Below, piece after piece: positions 9,645 to 21,282 of a stretch of 64,000 bases of DNA; the first letter of the stretch is position 1, and each line of letters opens with the position of its first letter. The notes under the pieces are model-generated. The model was given only the letters and a program-made list of their open reading frames with translations, was not told the origin of the DNA and did no database searches. A program made the translations under genes and the position numbers. Origin of the DNA: Thereva unica (lineage: Eukaryota; Arthropoda; Insecta; Diptera; Therevidae). The DNA is taken from NCBI GenBank assembly GCA_949987705.1, contig OX465284.1:65829470-65893469 (forward strand). The letters run 5' to 3'.

Positions 9645-11795
9645 TTCTTCTTCTTCGATGGCTCCACAGCCCAATTCGAGACTTGGCCTCCATTAGCTTC
9701 TTCCTCCAAACGCCCCTCTACTCCGCAGCTCCAGTTTCTTGTATTGAGCAGTTTTGTTGCATTGGCCTTAACATTGTCTCCCCACCTTAACCGTGGTTTT
9801 CCAACAGGTCTTTTGCTATCTGGTAGTAGATACAGAGCTTTTTCTGGTATCCTTGAGTTATCCATTCTTTGGACATGACCGGCCCAACGTAAACACGCAG
9901 TAGCTTGCCATATGTCGAAAGTTAACACTCTTTGTATAAGTCGTACAATTCGTGATTGTAGCGTATTCTCCATGCATTGCCTTCATTGATTGGGCCGTAT
10001 ATCCTCCAGAGAACCTTCCTCTCAAATATATTATTGCTACTGTGCGTATGATGGCTTTGAAGATTCTTATTTAGAATATTTAGATGCTTATTTCTTGGTT
10101 TGGTGAATGTCTCTGGATTTCATCCCTGGCAGTAGTGAGAAGTATGTTCTGTTTGCGGCGTTTATTCTTCTTTGAATGGCTAACGTTTCATCGTTGTCTT
10201 CGCTGACTGTGGACCCCAGGTAGTTAAATTCGTTAACCCGTTCAAAGTTATATTCCCCCAGGTGGTATTGTGGTTTCTTCTTCTTCTTTCCACCCTTGAC
10301 TGGATTAGAATCTTGCTCTTCTCTGCATTTATTTATATGTTTTGCTCCATCTTCTAATTCTGTGAATGTTTCTCTAAGATATGACAGTGATCTGGCAAGG
10401 CAGTTTATATCGTCGGCATATCCTGCCAACTGTTTGGATTTGCTAAGCAGGGTTGCGTTCGCATCAATGTTGACCTTGCGAATTACTCCTTCTAGGCAGA
10501 GATTAAATAGCATGGGTACCAGCCCATCGCCCTGCTTTAAGCCTTGTTTGACTGGCTTGTATTTTCCATTGTTATTTTCGTCAGTTTCACTAACTTTAGG
10601 GGTATGTTTAGGTGCAGCATTGGCGCATACATTAGTTCCCTGTCGATGCTTGTTTAAAGTCGATGAAAAGTTGATACACGTCGCTGTTGTATACCCAGCA
10701 TTTTCGGCGGATTTGTCTTCTTGAAAGAGTTGTTCCATTGTTGACCTATTTCTTCTGAATCCTGCTTGGTATTCACTTATCGCGGTTTCTGCATAGGGTT
10801 CCAATGTGGCCTTAATTACATTTGTCATTATTTTATATAATGTGCTTAAAAGAGATATGCCTCTATAGTTTCAACAGTTGAATTTGTCCCCTTTCTTGTG
10901 GATTGGTCAGATAATGCTTTGCTCGCAATATTCAGGGATTTTTTTTGTTCCTCCATATCCAGCATAGTAATTCATGTATAGCTGCTGAAAGCGATTCGCC
11001 TCTTTGTTTGATCAACTCTGCTGGTATGTTATCAATTCCTGGAGATTTGTTGTTTCTTAAGGATCGTATGGCACTTTGTACTTCTTCCAGAGTGGGTTTC
11101 ACTTTGTTTCTCTGCTGCCATCGTTATGTTGTAGGCGGGGTTCTGGTACATTTCTGATACTCTCATTTGCGCTCAGCTCCTCGCTAAAAAAATGCTTCCA
11201 TCTTTTCTTTACCCTTCGCTGCCTGTGACTATAGCGCCTTGCTTTGTTCTACATATACTGGAGGAGGGTTTGAAGCCTTTCTTGAAGAAGTTTACTTCCT
11301 TGCTCGCTTCCCGTGTTTTGTTTTGTGCAAAGTTTTCCTCTGCCCTCAGGACAAAATTGTTGAGGAATTACATTTTCTTCTTCCTGTTTTTTGCTGTCCT
11401 TCATGTTTCTTCGTATTTCAGTTTCTTGCTCCTCGTCGGTCTCTCTATGCATATTTTCCTATTTTTATTTCTGGCTTCTATAGCTGTTTTGTATTCCTCG
11501 TCGTACCAATCACTGGCTCTGACTGTGCGGTTGTAGCCTACAGTTTCCTTCGTGACATCTATCAGTATCGTCTTCAGTTTTGTCTATTTCACCCAACAAT
11601 CTGCATTATTTATGTTCAGACTTAAATCTATCCTTTCTGCTAGAGTTGCCTGAAATCTTTCCAAAACGGTCTGTTCTTGGCGACGGTGAACGTGGAATTT
11701 CTTTAGTCTGTTGTTTCTTTTTTCTTTGGTGGACAGCCAACATCTGAATCTATCTTTAACTAGGGAGATGTGCATTTGCGAATGTCCTTTCTCGG
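9645..11795 (-). mobile_element. RTE-type LINE, copy B
   Basis: This is the same family as the element at 1-2370, in reverse. The GAA tail appears as TTCTTCTTCTTC at 9646-9658, and similarity runs to about 11795, where the sequence matches the first 28 bp of the window. The copy is broken by several frameshifts. Readable pieces include YAETAISEYQAGFRRNRST and KQGLKQGDGLVPMLF, plus GYADD and LRWAGHVQRMDN. About 115 bp of the endonuclease (corresponding to bases about 29-147 of copy A) are missing near 11765. It is clearly older than copy A. Confidence 0.87.
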
Positions 11796-11799
11796 GAAG

Positions 11800-13845
11800 T
11801 ATGTTGAGCTGGCGATCATATGAGGAAGCGACGGGACGATTTTGCCCCAGTTTTAATTTAGCAAGTTCACTGTGAAATTTTGCGAGACTTATACTATCTA
11901 TTCATCCAATTAGTAAAAGTTTCAAAGCTATTGAAAATGATGTACAACAACGGAGAAATTTGGTTGAATGCAGCAAGTATAGTAGATGTTTAAATACGTA
12001 AGGTTAAGTCTTCCTTCATTTTGAACATGTAAGGGCATGTAAGAATAAGCACAATTTCAAGTTCTTACTGTACCTATGGAAAATTCAAGTTATCATGTTA
12101 AAATAGTCATAAGACCATAAGTAATTTCCCCATCATTCGTTAAACTAAATTTTATAGCGAAAACCCACACAAGCACTAAAAGCCCAATTCAATCAATTTT
12201 ATTTGAAGACCAATTCCCATTTTTATTTAAAGTTTTATATTCATTCAACCCTGAATAAAACCGCCCCAATAGTACAAACATCATAACTCAATGGAAATAG
12301 AGAAGCTGCTGAGCACTTGTACGTCTTGCAGGAAGTGAAGTCTCAGGACCGTCTGCAATTTCCATCCGTTTTAGTCCTTGGAATACGAAATGGCCCTTCA
12401 TATAGATCCGTTATATTCAATAACACACTACGCCAGGAGCAGGACTCCAGGAGCCCACATCTCCCGGCGGCTATCCACAGAAGATTAAATTTCACAAGTG
12501 AATGCTGCTGAACTTCTGCTATGGCGAGGGAAAGTCCTGGCTGGGGGACTGTGTGAGAAAATATTTCTAGTCCCAAAAAGGACCCAGACGAAGCTGAACA
12601 GGCCCCCTCCCCCAAGGGGCATGTGAGAAGTGAAACCCAACTCAACGAATGCAAAACTCTCTCGACCGGAACAGGTGTTCTGACGCTCTTGCATGCATTG
12701 AAGGTGGTTTTTGGGCAAAATTATATTGAATTGATTATTACCTCAGGAACAATGCAGAATACAAGTCCGAACAGCAATGCCAGGCTGTCCAGAATGTGGG
12801 CCTGCTCCTAACGCAAGTGCCACTATTGACCCCTTGGGGGCTTTTAAGAGGATAATGGCGTTGTATTTGTCATAATTACAAGCAAATACTAATTTCGCGA
12901 AGCACACATGCAGCACAAACGAAATATTTTCGCATAAATCCATTTTATGGTCATGATTTTTGCACAATTTATCTTCTAAGTGCACGTGTACCTATGAATG
13001 ATAAATATGCTTCCATCGAAATCGTTTACTTTTTTGCATATTCAAGAGGCCAGCCATCAGCTAGAAACAATTTGAAAAACAAACACTCCCCGACCACCCT
13101 CATTGCCACAGGGGTTTTGACGGCACGTCAAGAAATTTGTTATTCATTATCTGTCACAAGTCCTGCTCGTTCCCGAAAGGATGAATAAAAGTCAAATTGA
13201 TAGAATCCGTTCGGTACCACCGGCCTGCAAAGAGAATACTCCACGATCCTGGATCCTGATGGACAACTTCTCTGCAGTATTTTTTACGTGTACTTTCTTT
13301 CACGGAAATATTATCCATTGCATATTGCACGACCAAGGGGTGGCTCTTGACAAAAGACGGAAAGCCGTAGTGGTTGAAGGCAAACAAAGGGTGGCTCTGG
13401 TCTCATGTACTGGACTCACTCTGACAATTATTCTGACTAAACCGTCAACAGCAATGCTGCTGTAAGGTTTCAGGATATTCAAAATTAGGTATGATGAGGC
13501 TTCTTTCGCCTCAAACAGCTGGGGTGGGGATGGGTAGCAGGGTGATGCTGCAGTCTTTGTTTTAATGGTAATTGGAAAAAAATTGCTCGAGTTTTTATGC
13601 GTTTGGAGTCGGCGTTGTATGTTATTTTATTTTTTCCGGGCTATCGGTTTTCTCGTGAAGAGTTTGTGAAAAAATCAGCAAAAGGCGTCTAAATAAGTGT
13701 GTTCAGTAGGTATTTTGTGTAGATCTGAGTATGTAGTTTTAGTATTGATTTTTAAGTTGTAAGATGCATAACAAGAAGTCGCTCAAAGTTTTTATCAGAC
13801 TTTGATCACAACAAGTGCTGCATCCTGAATTAGGTTCTTGTCCAT
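11800..13845. other. Gene-free stretch
   Basis: About 2 kb with no supported gene. Base composition is less AT-rich than the flanks around 12300-12850 and 13080-13470, and several 60-100 codon frames overlap there on both strands. None has a recognisable domain, so I leave them uncalled. An unknown host exon or old element cannot be excluded. Confidence 0.4.
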
Positions 13846-14420
13846 ACTTTTTTACTTCCCAGTTTATAGGGAACTTATTACCATCGGTCCGAAAATCGAA
13901 ATCGTAAATTTCAACGTATTTGCATTTTACAAGGTTTGGTAAGAGGTATGTTTGTGTGTGTGTGCGTGTGCGCACGTATATGTTAATTTTTTTCCTGCAC
14001 GATATCGCGCCAACAAAAAAGACATCGAATTCGTTGAACGACACCTAAATGTATTAACGGAAATATGATCTGAAAAGATTTTTATAAAATTCCGTGCAAC
14101 CGTTTATTTGTTTAAACAACGGTCATGATTTTTGTACCTGCACGATACCGCGCAATCCAAAATCTATATCGACTTCTTTGAGGTGCCGAAAGAAAAATAT
14201 TAACGAAAAAATGCTCTGAAAAAAATTTCATAACATTCGGTCGGGCCTTTTTTTGTTTAAATAAAAAACCTCCGGCTAAGTGTCAGAAAGACCTTAAATT
14301 GATAACTTTTGCTAATATGTAATAAACTCATTGGATCGAAACCCGTTTTTAACGAAGTGATCTTTTTTGGATTTTGCACAACCATAGCTTTCCAATAAAA
14401 CATCACCAACCAACACAGGC
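13846..14420 (+). repeat. Dispersed repeat with TAACTTCCC-type end, copy 1
   Basis: It starts TTACTTCCCAGTTTATAGGG and shares blocks with 20590-21200, 31090-31664 and 47669-48440: TCCTGCACGATATCGCGC, AAGATTTTTATAAAATTC, and AACGAAGTGATCTTTTTTGG at the far end. A (GT)n-like run lies at 13951-13970. There is no protein. Copies at 31664 (reverse) and 47669 (forward) carry the same terminal word. Confidence 0.65.
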
Positions 14421-16929
14421 GCTGTGACGCAGGCTGTACCACACTACCTGGTGAATAAAGTGAAGACCAGACCTAAGCGGAACTTTGACACCCAACCGGT
14501 TAAATTGGTGGAATGCTTTAATAGGGCTAGGTACTTTTGAATAATTTTTTTGCACCCACCGATCTTTGGAAAAATTCGATATTTCATTTATAAAGATGTT
14601 TTTAAGGGCTGTTCCGATTTTTAACTACTCGATTTATGCTGCAGTTCAATGTCAATGATGTGATCTATTTAACCCCATCGCACAGTGGGGGGGTTTTGGG
14701 ATCGATGATTACGATTTTAGCGGCCTTTTTTAATAAAAAAAATTTCATTTAAACAACATGTGGTACAGTACTTGGAGGGACCTTGTAAGGAAATCACTCC
14801 TGAAAATATTAGCCATGTAGTCTAACAAAGGATTAATTGAAAGTCTAATAATCTTTACAAGTCGCTAGTATCGTCGTTGAGTATTTTAAATTTTTAAAAT
14901 GGTGATATCTCATGAATGGCAATTCGTACGGGAAAATGCGGAATATTTTTTTTGCAAATAATCGCATAATCTACAAACTTTGTAAACACTATTTTATGAT
15001 AACATTTACCGTTTAACATGTACTTGATAAAAACTGGTATTTTGAACCTAAAACCCCATATATGAAGGGTAGAAAATCGGTAGACTTTATAACCCCTTAT
15101 TAGAACCCTAAAAGGAAGAGCTCTCTTATTCATTTTAGCCTGTACCGAATCATTTCCGCTATCTTGCTTTTTTCGATTTAATTTACCTGTACTGTTTCCG
15201 TTTTTTAACAAAAGACTTTCCAGCAAAAATAATAAAAATGTTACTGTCTTTCATTAATTATTCAGATATGAAAATAAACTATATTGCTTGTAGAAGTGTG
15301 TTCTATATACCTAGAGGATCAGAGTCCATTTTTTTTTTTTTTTTTTAATTTAATAACTTGCTGCAACGGTCACTTTTGAACTGATCCTGCGAAAAGAAAA
15401 AAGACACCTGACCGCTATAAACCGGTTAAATGTGTGGCAGGGGTCTCCTACTACATAGTTATTTACCAGGTAAAAAGTTTGAAAATCGAACTTCGATTTT
15501 TCGACTTTTGGCCAGCTTTTTGGCATTTTGCCCCACTGTGTATCGGTACCAATTTATACGAAAAATTGTTTCATCATTGCCGCAGATGGATGATAGTGTT
15601 AAAATGCACCTATATTTCCCTAGAGATTCGTGGGTTTGGGCCAGTGATGGTGCAGGAATATACCCTCATACCAAGAGCAATAAAACTTAATAATTGAGAC
15701 CTCATGTACGGGACAAATGTACTGCCGTACGGAATGTATTATTCAAACAATTCAAAAATTTCAGATACAGACCTATTTTGATTAGATAACATTTGAAACA
15801 GCTACAATTTAAAAATTTGGTTGCCATTTTTGCATAATTTTTTTTTTCGTTGAAAATAAAGACAGTAGTTTTTAGAATTGTATATAGCGGTAAATTTCCT
15901 AATGAAGTTGATAATTTTTTCAGAACTAAAATAATCCATTAATCATAAAACTTTTGGAGGGGGATGCCTCTCATTCGCCCCCACCGCTTCTATCTGTATC
16001 CGCCACTGCGAATTCGAACACCCGTTCTAGTGTTGTGAACGAAGTACGAAGGAAATGTTGGTTTGCTAACGTTCAGGAAAAACAAATTCTCTAGAAAAAT
16101 CTTTTGGATTGCTACTATTTTAGTTATTTGAACTAGATTTTCTCAGGATTGCTTTGTCACCAGTTTTGATACAAGTCAATTTCCCACTAGTGCTAAAAGT
16201 ATTGCTATTTTTTAAGAAGTCAGTTTATTCCGTCTACGTTTCTCATACAGGGAAGTTGACCGTGTGGACCACAAGTCAACTAATTCAATAATTTTAAAAT
16301 CATATTATTTTTTAGATATTCACGATTTAAGCGCAGCACCCTGGCTCCGAAGTTCCATTCTCCCTTTAACCTCACTACTTATTACAAAATATTACCAGCA
16401 TATTTTGTTTCCAATTTAATTTCGGTTTCATATTAAAAAAATTTAATAATTTTGTATGCGTTTGATGTTAAGAAATATTTCCAAGTAAAAATCATTAAAG
16501 TTGTTAATTTAGTTAATTTTTATTTTAATAAATTTTCAACCCTTAAAACAACCAGTAGAACAACTTTCCATCCACTTTCCATTTCTGAAAATCGTGTTAA
16601 AGGGATACGGATAATAACTACCACGAATTTAATTACACCTGCAGCCATTAAATAAAGCACTTTTTATGCATACCTTAATGGTAACCTAAAAATCAATAAG
16701 GGCAAAAATTACACGAAAACAAGTATCGTTAATAGTAAATAAGTGCTAAAAATTTAACAAATTTGAGTCCTTTATTTTTGAATATTACACAATATCTTCC
16801 ACCGCTTCAACATCATCCCTTACAAACGGGATGAATTTATCATTAAAAATGTGAAGGCATCCCAACTCCATCAGCCAATACCCAAACCCATCAGGTGTGC
16901 TCATGGGCTCACATTAACCAAGCCAGCAA
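14421..16929. other. Gene-free stretch with old repeats
   Basis: No gene supported. It contains the second copy of the 2936-3080 repeat (14957-15170), homopolymer T runs (15330-15348, 15838-15848), and an element-like end at about 16008, where the minus strand reads GCAGTGGCGGATACAG. Short frames at 15430-15697 lack domains. Confidence 0.45.
14957..15170 (+). repeat. Dispersed repeat, copy 2 (unknown family)
   Basis: Same orientation and block order as 2936-3080, with about 60 extra bases in the middle. The shared start is TAATCGCAT then CTACAAACTTTGTAAACA. Confidence 0.55.
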
Positions 16930-17800
16930 AATTGCAAGACCAGTAATCTACACCTTTTAACGTCGATAACTTGGCGCTGTAATTCTCGTTAATTACTCAA
17001 TAAAATTTATAGGAGGATTTAAATAAATTCCCCTTCGCTCGCTCATTCAGTCAATACTCGACTCTCGCCCCGGATTCGGCCGGACTAATGGCTGCCAAGC
17101 TAAAGTGGCTAGGTATAAAACTTTTATACACGCTCTATGCTTGCCGGGAACAATTCATTATTGTCTCTCCGACACTTTCTCAATTTGCGGACGTGAATGG
17201 GACCCCCTCCTCCGCCCGTATTCCAGCTCCCGCCGTTCGTTTTCCTCGTTAGCCATACTATAAGAGTGGGTGCCGTTACGATATTTTGCGTGACATTTTG
17301 AATTTCTCATACCGTTACACGTCCTAGCCAGCCATTAACCTCTGCCGCTACGTGTCATAAGAGACAAATGAACTTATTCGTATTAAATTGTTACCGTTAT
17401 CTCGTCGTCGTCCCCCCTCGCACCAGACCAATTAAAATTTAATTTCGTGTCCCAAAAGTTTGTTTAACTCCTGTCCGTTGTAGTCCTTTAGGGTATTTTT
17501 GGGTGGATAAAATAAGGACTTTTTTGCACCGTGAAACTTCCCCAGGACTATGCCATCACTAAGGGCACGCAGCCAAGCCTATAACGGCACTTCTGGGTAA
17601 CCAGCCGTTTTCTTTCATTATCCCCGCATCACTTCATTCTGTTTACGGTGCTGTATCCTTTTATCTATCTTTTTTTTCGACATCTATTTAAATAAAATTT
17701 GAAGGTAATTTCACTCCACCGGGCGGCCGTGTAGCCAGCCCCTCGACAATGTCTTCCTCTGTACTGCAGCCAAAACTACTGGCTAACTGAAAAATGTTTA
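16930..17800. promoter_or_regulatory. Non-repetitive, possibly regulatory stretch
   Basis: This stretch has no repeat relationships that I can see, a more mixed base composition than its flanks, and scattered AATTAA/TTAATT words such as ACCAATTAAAATTTAATTTC near 17425. That is what conserved non-coding DNA near a developmental gene looks like, but nothing here proves function and no frame is supported. It is a weak call based on texture only. Confidence 0.25.
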
Positions 17801-19265
17801 CAAAAGGACGAAAGGACGACAGGGGTCCGTATCTGCGTGGGATCTAGCAGTCTACGATTTTGCCATAGTTTCAAGAGCCTTGCTACCTCAAAAGTTGTTT
17901 CTCATTAAGTAAACGTCCCTCCAGTTGGGAACTTGGGCGAACTTTGCAATTTGATTAGTCAAAGTAGACCGAAGCCTTAGTTTCTCCTTCTTCCTTTTTC
18001 CTTCGTTTGGCTTCCATTTTATTTTATTTTCGTTTTTTTTTTTTTTTTAACTTTTGTAACGGGAAAAAAACCCATCCGCAGGAATCCCCAAGCTGCCACC
18101 ATCGAACAGGTGAACACCGAGTGAATTATTAAAAATTCAAAATGTTTAAGATGTCCTCCCGACGAGGACACAGATGAACGACGAGCAACGTCAAACGACA
18201 TGTCCCCGACGACAACGTCGTTTTTATAGTGAATTTGTAATCCTTGAAGGACTGCTTGAAAGGTGTTGATTAGCAATTGCGTCCGGGCCGACATTGAATA
18301 GGAGAGGATGTTTACGCTAATTTTTCATTTACGCTTTTTTTAAGGACAACGAAATTTAGAAAGTGACTTTCCTTCTGCTCTGATAAATTTGAATTACCTT
18401 CGTTATGGCGTCTCAGTGCTCGTGATAACAAACGGGAAAATAGGAGAAATTTGATTTACTACAATCTTGATGTAATTTTGGCTAGGAACAGCACTTATGG
18501 CGGTGTTAGAAATTCATTTTTATTATATTTTGAGTGTGTTTTTTTTTTTTTTTTTTGAGGGGGTGGATTTTCTCCACTTATTTCAATTATTCTTAATGTC
18601 ACTGGCTTCTTAAAAGGAAGTATGTACTTCTTCTTTTGTATGTGATATGTCTCTTGGTTCAAAATTTATGGGACAATTTAAGGAATATGGAATATATGGA
18701 ATATGGAATATGTGTGGAAATAAATCGAATGCACGTGTTTAGTGAAAAAATAATTATTTAAATATTCCTTTCTAAAACACTAAATCTGTTTTGTTACCGT
18801 GAATTTAATTGTACTGCCAGACCCGCAAAGTAATTAAGACCTGTGATGAGCAAACGCAAGAACAAGCCAAGACTAATCTAGTCTTGTTTTTTCACAGTTA
18901 GTCTTGTTCTTGTTGTTGCAAACATAACCAAGTCTTGTTCTTGTTTTGCAAAATGTGCATAGTTTTTTGGTGAAGCGCGTCGCTTTTATTACTTCAAGAG
19001 CCGCTACTATTTCGTTCCAATTTTTGTTAAGACTGGCACAGGCAGCGGCCCTAGTAGCTGACCATCGCATATATCACAAATTTTCCACAGTTACATTGTC
19101 AGACGTAGCTCAAAAGGATTGAAGTACGTTTCGTCGGGTAAATTTTGCTCCAAAAAGTTATTTTCTCTCAGCGTATTAAGTAAAGTTTATTAAAGGCTGA
19201 TTCCGCAAGCCGCCCCTCGCAACCTATCGCCCCGGGCAATGGTCCCTATGGCCCTAGGGTAAATA
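17801..19265. other. Gene-free stretch
   Basis: No gene supported. T-rich runs lie at 18032-18049 and 18538-18556, a GGAATAT micro-repeat at 18680-18714, and a GTCTTGTT-rich patch at 18882-18950. A 91-codon minus frame at 18019-18294 ends in a lysine run encoded by the T tract and is not convincing. Confidence 0.45.
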
Positions 19266-19269
19266 CGCC

Positions 19270-19375
19270 ACTGCTTGCCGCAGAGAACTTTCCATGCTGG
19301 CTCATATTTACTCATACGCGCTAGATGCCCTGCCCACCGGAGCCTACCTTTACTCTTGTACAGCTGTTGTTCTTT
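19270..19375 (-). mobile_element. RTE-like reverse transcriptase C-terminal scrap
   Basis: The minus strand encodes GRLRWAGHLARMSKYEPAWK, matching the LRWAGHVxRM motif near the end of RTE-type proteins. It is about 100 bp only, with no tail. It differs from copies A-D (SKYEP instead of DDSRI), so it comes from another subfamily. Confidence 0.55.
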
Positions 19376-19411
19376 GAATGAAGTCAATGTCGTCTGCATA
19401 AACCAGTAAAG

Positions 19412-19446
19412 CTGGTGATATATACAAGCGTACATGCATTGCATTC
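19412..19446 (+). repeat. 35-bp dispersed word, copy 1
   Basis: CTGGTGATATATACAAGCG followed by TACATGCATTGCATTC. The same 35 bp, with few changes, occurs inverted at 20177-20212 and direct at 29670-29705. Its origin is unknown; it may be a piece of an old element. Confidence 0.6.
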
Positions 19447-19547
19447 CGCGGCTCCATGATGGGCAGCAAATTTCCTCTGACGCATAATTACATGGTGGCG
19501 TTCCGTCCCGGCTTTCACCCATAGGCCAAAAACCTAAAAAAACCTAA

Positions 19548-20015
19548 AGAGACCCATACACGAGAGAACAATTTGCGCAAATTTGTGTTTGCCAAAAATG
19601 ATGTGATTGTCCATACACTTCCCAACTATTTGCACAAACTTCATTGCGTTTATGTTTTCGTTTAGAAAACATGCCTGAAGCTACTTGTTGGGCAATTATA
19701 ATTGCAAGTTTTATAGAAAGTGGAGCGATGCATTTCGATTAATTCCCTCCTTCATTCGCTTTCCTCACTGCCATTTACTCACTTAATTTGAGCACAGTAC
19801 TTGAGCAATTAAAAGTTCAATGCCTTTAGATTGCTACATCATCTCCATATATGGGGAAACAACTTGCGCAACGCTGAACGTTGCACGAAACTTTTCAAAC
19901 GTGTTTGATTTTCATCAAACAGTTGCGCAACACATCAAACCGCCCCATACACGGGGCAAATATTTTGCACAACGGGCTACGTTGCGCAAATTATTTAACC
20001 GTGTATGGGCCCCTT
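19548..20015. mobile_element. MITE with TAA target duplication, 468 bp
   Basis: The left end AGAGACCCATACACG and right end (reversed) AAGGGGCCCATACACGG are flanked by TAA on both sides (19545-19547, 20016-20018). Both ends continue into a TTTGCGCAA word. TAA/TTA duplications fit the PIF/Harbinger superfamily. The same CCATACAC...TTGCGCAA or TTGCACAA module recurs inside the element near 19610, 19845 and 19944, so it is internally repetitive. It encodes no transposase. Confidence 0.7.
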
Positions 20016-20176
20016 TAAGTAACGAGTAAGTGTGTTTGTTGTGTGAGCTATGTCGAATGCGGCATTGCAGAAAAAGTTGAAAATAGCCCGACCTTTGCGT
20101 GGCATGCATTCCATTCACGGAATATACCGGCAGGTCCCATTTGAAGGCACATACTATACACTATATTATCTTTCAA

Positions 20177-20212
20177 CGAATGCAACGCATATACGCTTGG
20201 ATATATCACCAG
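20177..20212 (-). repeat. 35-bp dispersed word, copy 2
   Basis: Inverted relative to the copies at 19412 and 29670. Copies 1 and 2 sit on either side of the 468-bp MITE but do not bound it directly. Confidence 0.6.
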
Positions 20213-20589
20213 CTTAATTGGGTGGACTTGTGGAGGATTGTGCTCCTTTGGTATGTGGGTTTGACCTCTTCGGTCCACAAGACCAACTTCGCAGTATAAT
20301 GAGGAACGGACGGAATATACTGACTTCTAACAAAACACTAATACGTTAAGCTCTAGTTGGAAATTGACTAGTATCAGAACTGGTTATAAAGTAATCCTGA
20401 GAGAAGCTAGTTCAACTAACTATAGTAGTGGTAAATTCACAATATTTTTTTCAATAGAATTTGTTTTTCCTTAACGGTAGCAAACAAATATTTCCTCCGT
20501 ACTGCGTTCGCTAGACTAGAGCGGGTGTTCGAAATTCGAATTCGCATTAAGCGTGTTGAAGCGCCGACTGGGAAGCGAATGGCTTCATT

Positions 20590-21200
20590 TGGAAACTCCA
20601 AATCTTTCCAGAGATATTAGCAAAACTAATCAATGTAAAGGTACTTGTCAGACTTGACCAAAGGGAAATAATTTTTTTGTAACTACTGGAAATCCCGGGA
20701 TGAGCGCAATATCCTGAAATTGTAGGACGTAGAAAACAACTCCCCGTCAAAAAGTGCTGATCCAAGGTTTGAAAAATTCGTAATGTTTGTAAAAGGTAAC
20801 GAAATTTATGCACGATTTTCAAAGGTTGTAGGATTCTGACAAGTGATGTTTCGTTGGAAGGCTATCGCTGGCTGTGTAGAATCCAAAAAAGATCACTTCG
20901 TTTAGAACGGGTCTCATTCCATCGAGTTTATTAGATATTAGCAAAACTTATCAACTGAAGGTCTTTCTGACATTCATCCGAAGTTTCTCCATTTAAACAA
21001 AAAAGGCCCGACAGAATGTAGCGAAATTTTTTCAGGGCATTTTTTCGTTAATATTCTTCTTTAGACATCACAGAGTCGATATAGTTTTTAGTTCGTACGA
21101 TATCGTGTAGGTACAAAAATCATGAACATCGAACGGTTCGACCGAATTTTATGAAAACCCTTTCAGATCATATTTCCGCTAATACGGATAGTTAGTACGT
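20590..21200 (-). repeat. TAACTTCCC-family dispersed repeat, copy 2
   Basis: Blocks shared with the other copies, in reverse order to 13846-14420: AGAGATATTAGCAAAAC, AAAAAGTGCTGATCCAAGG, TGACAAGTGATGTTTCGTTGG, AATCCAAAAAAGATCACTTC and CGATATCGTG. The TAACTTCCC end is missing. No coding capacity. Confidence 0.6.
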
Positions 21201-21282
21201 TTTTTATAAAACAAAAAAAAGTTGTGCTAAAGTTTTACATATCACCCTGTATTTTTGTAACCGTATAACCTATTTTCATGGT

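Noticed and set aside
10296..10724. 142-codon plus-strand frame
   Set aside because: It is the antisense of the RTE reverse transcriptase of copy B and has no independent support.
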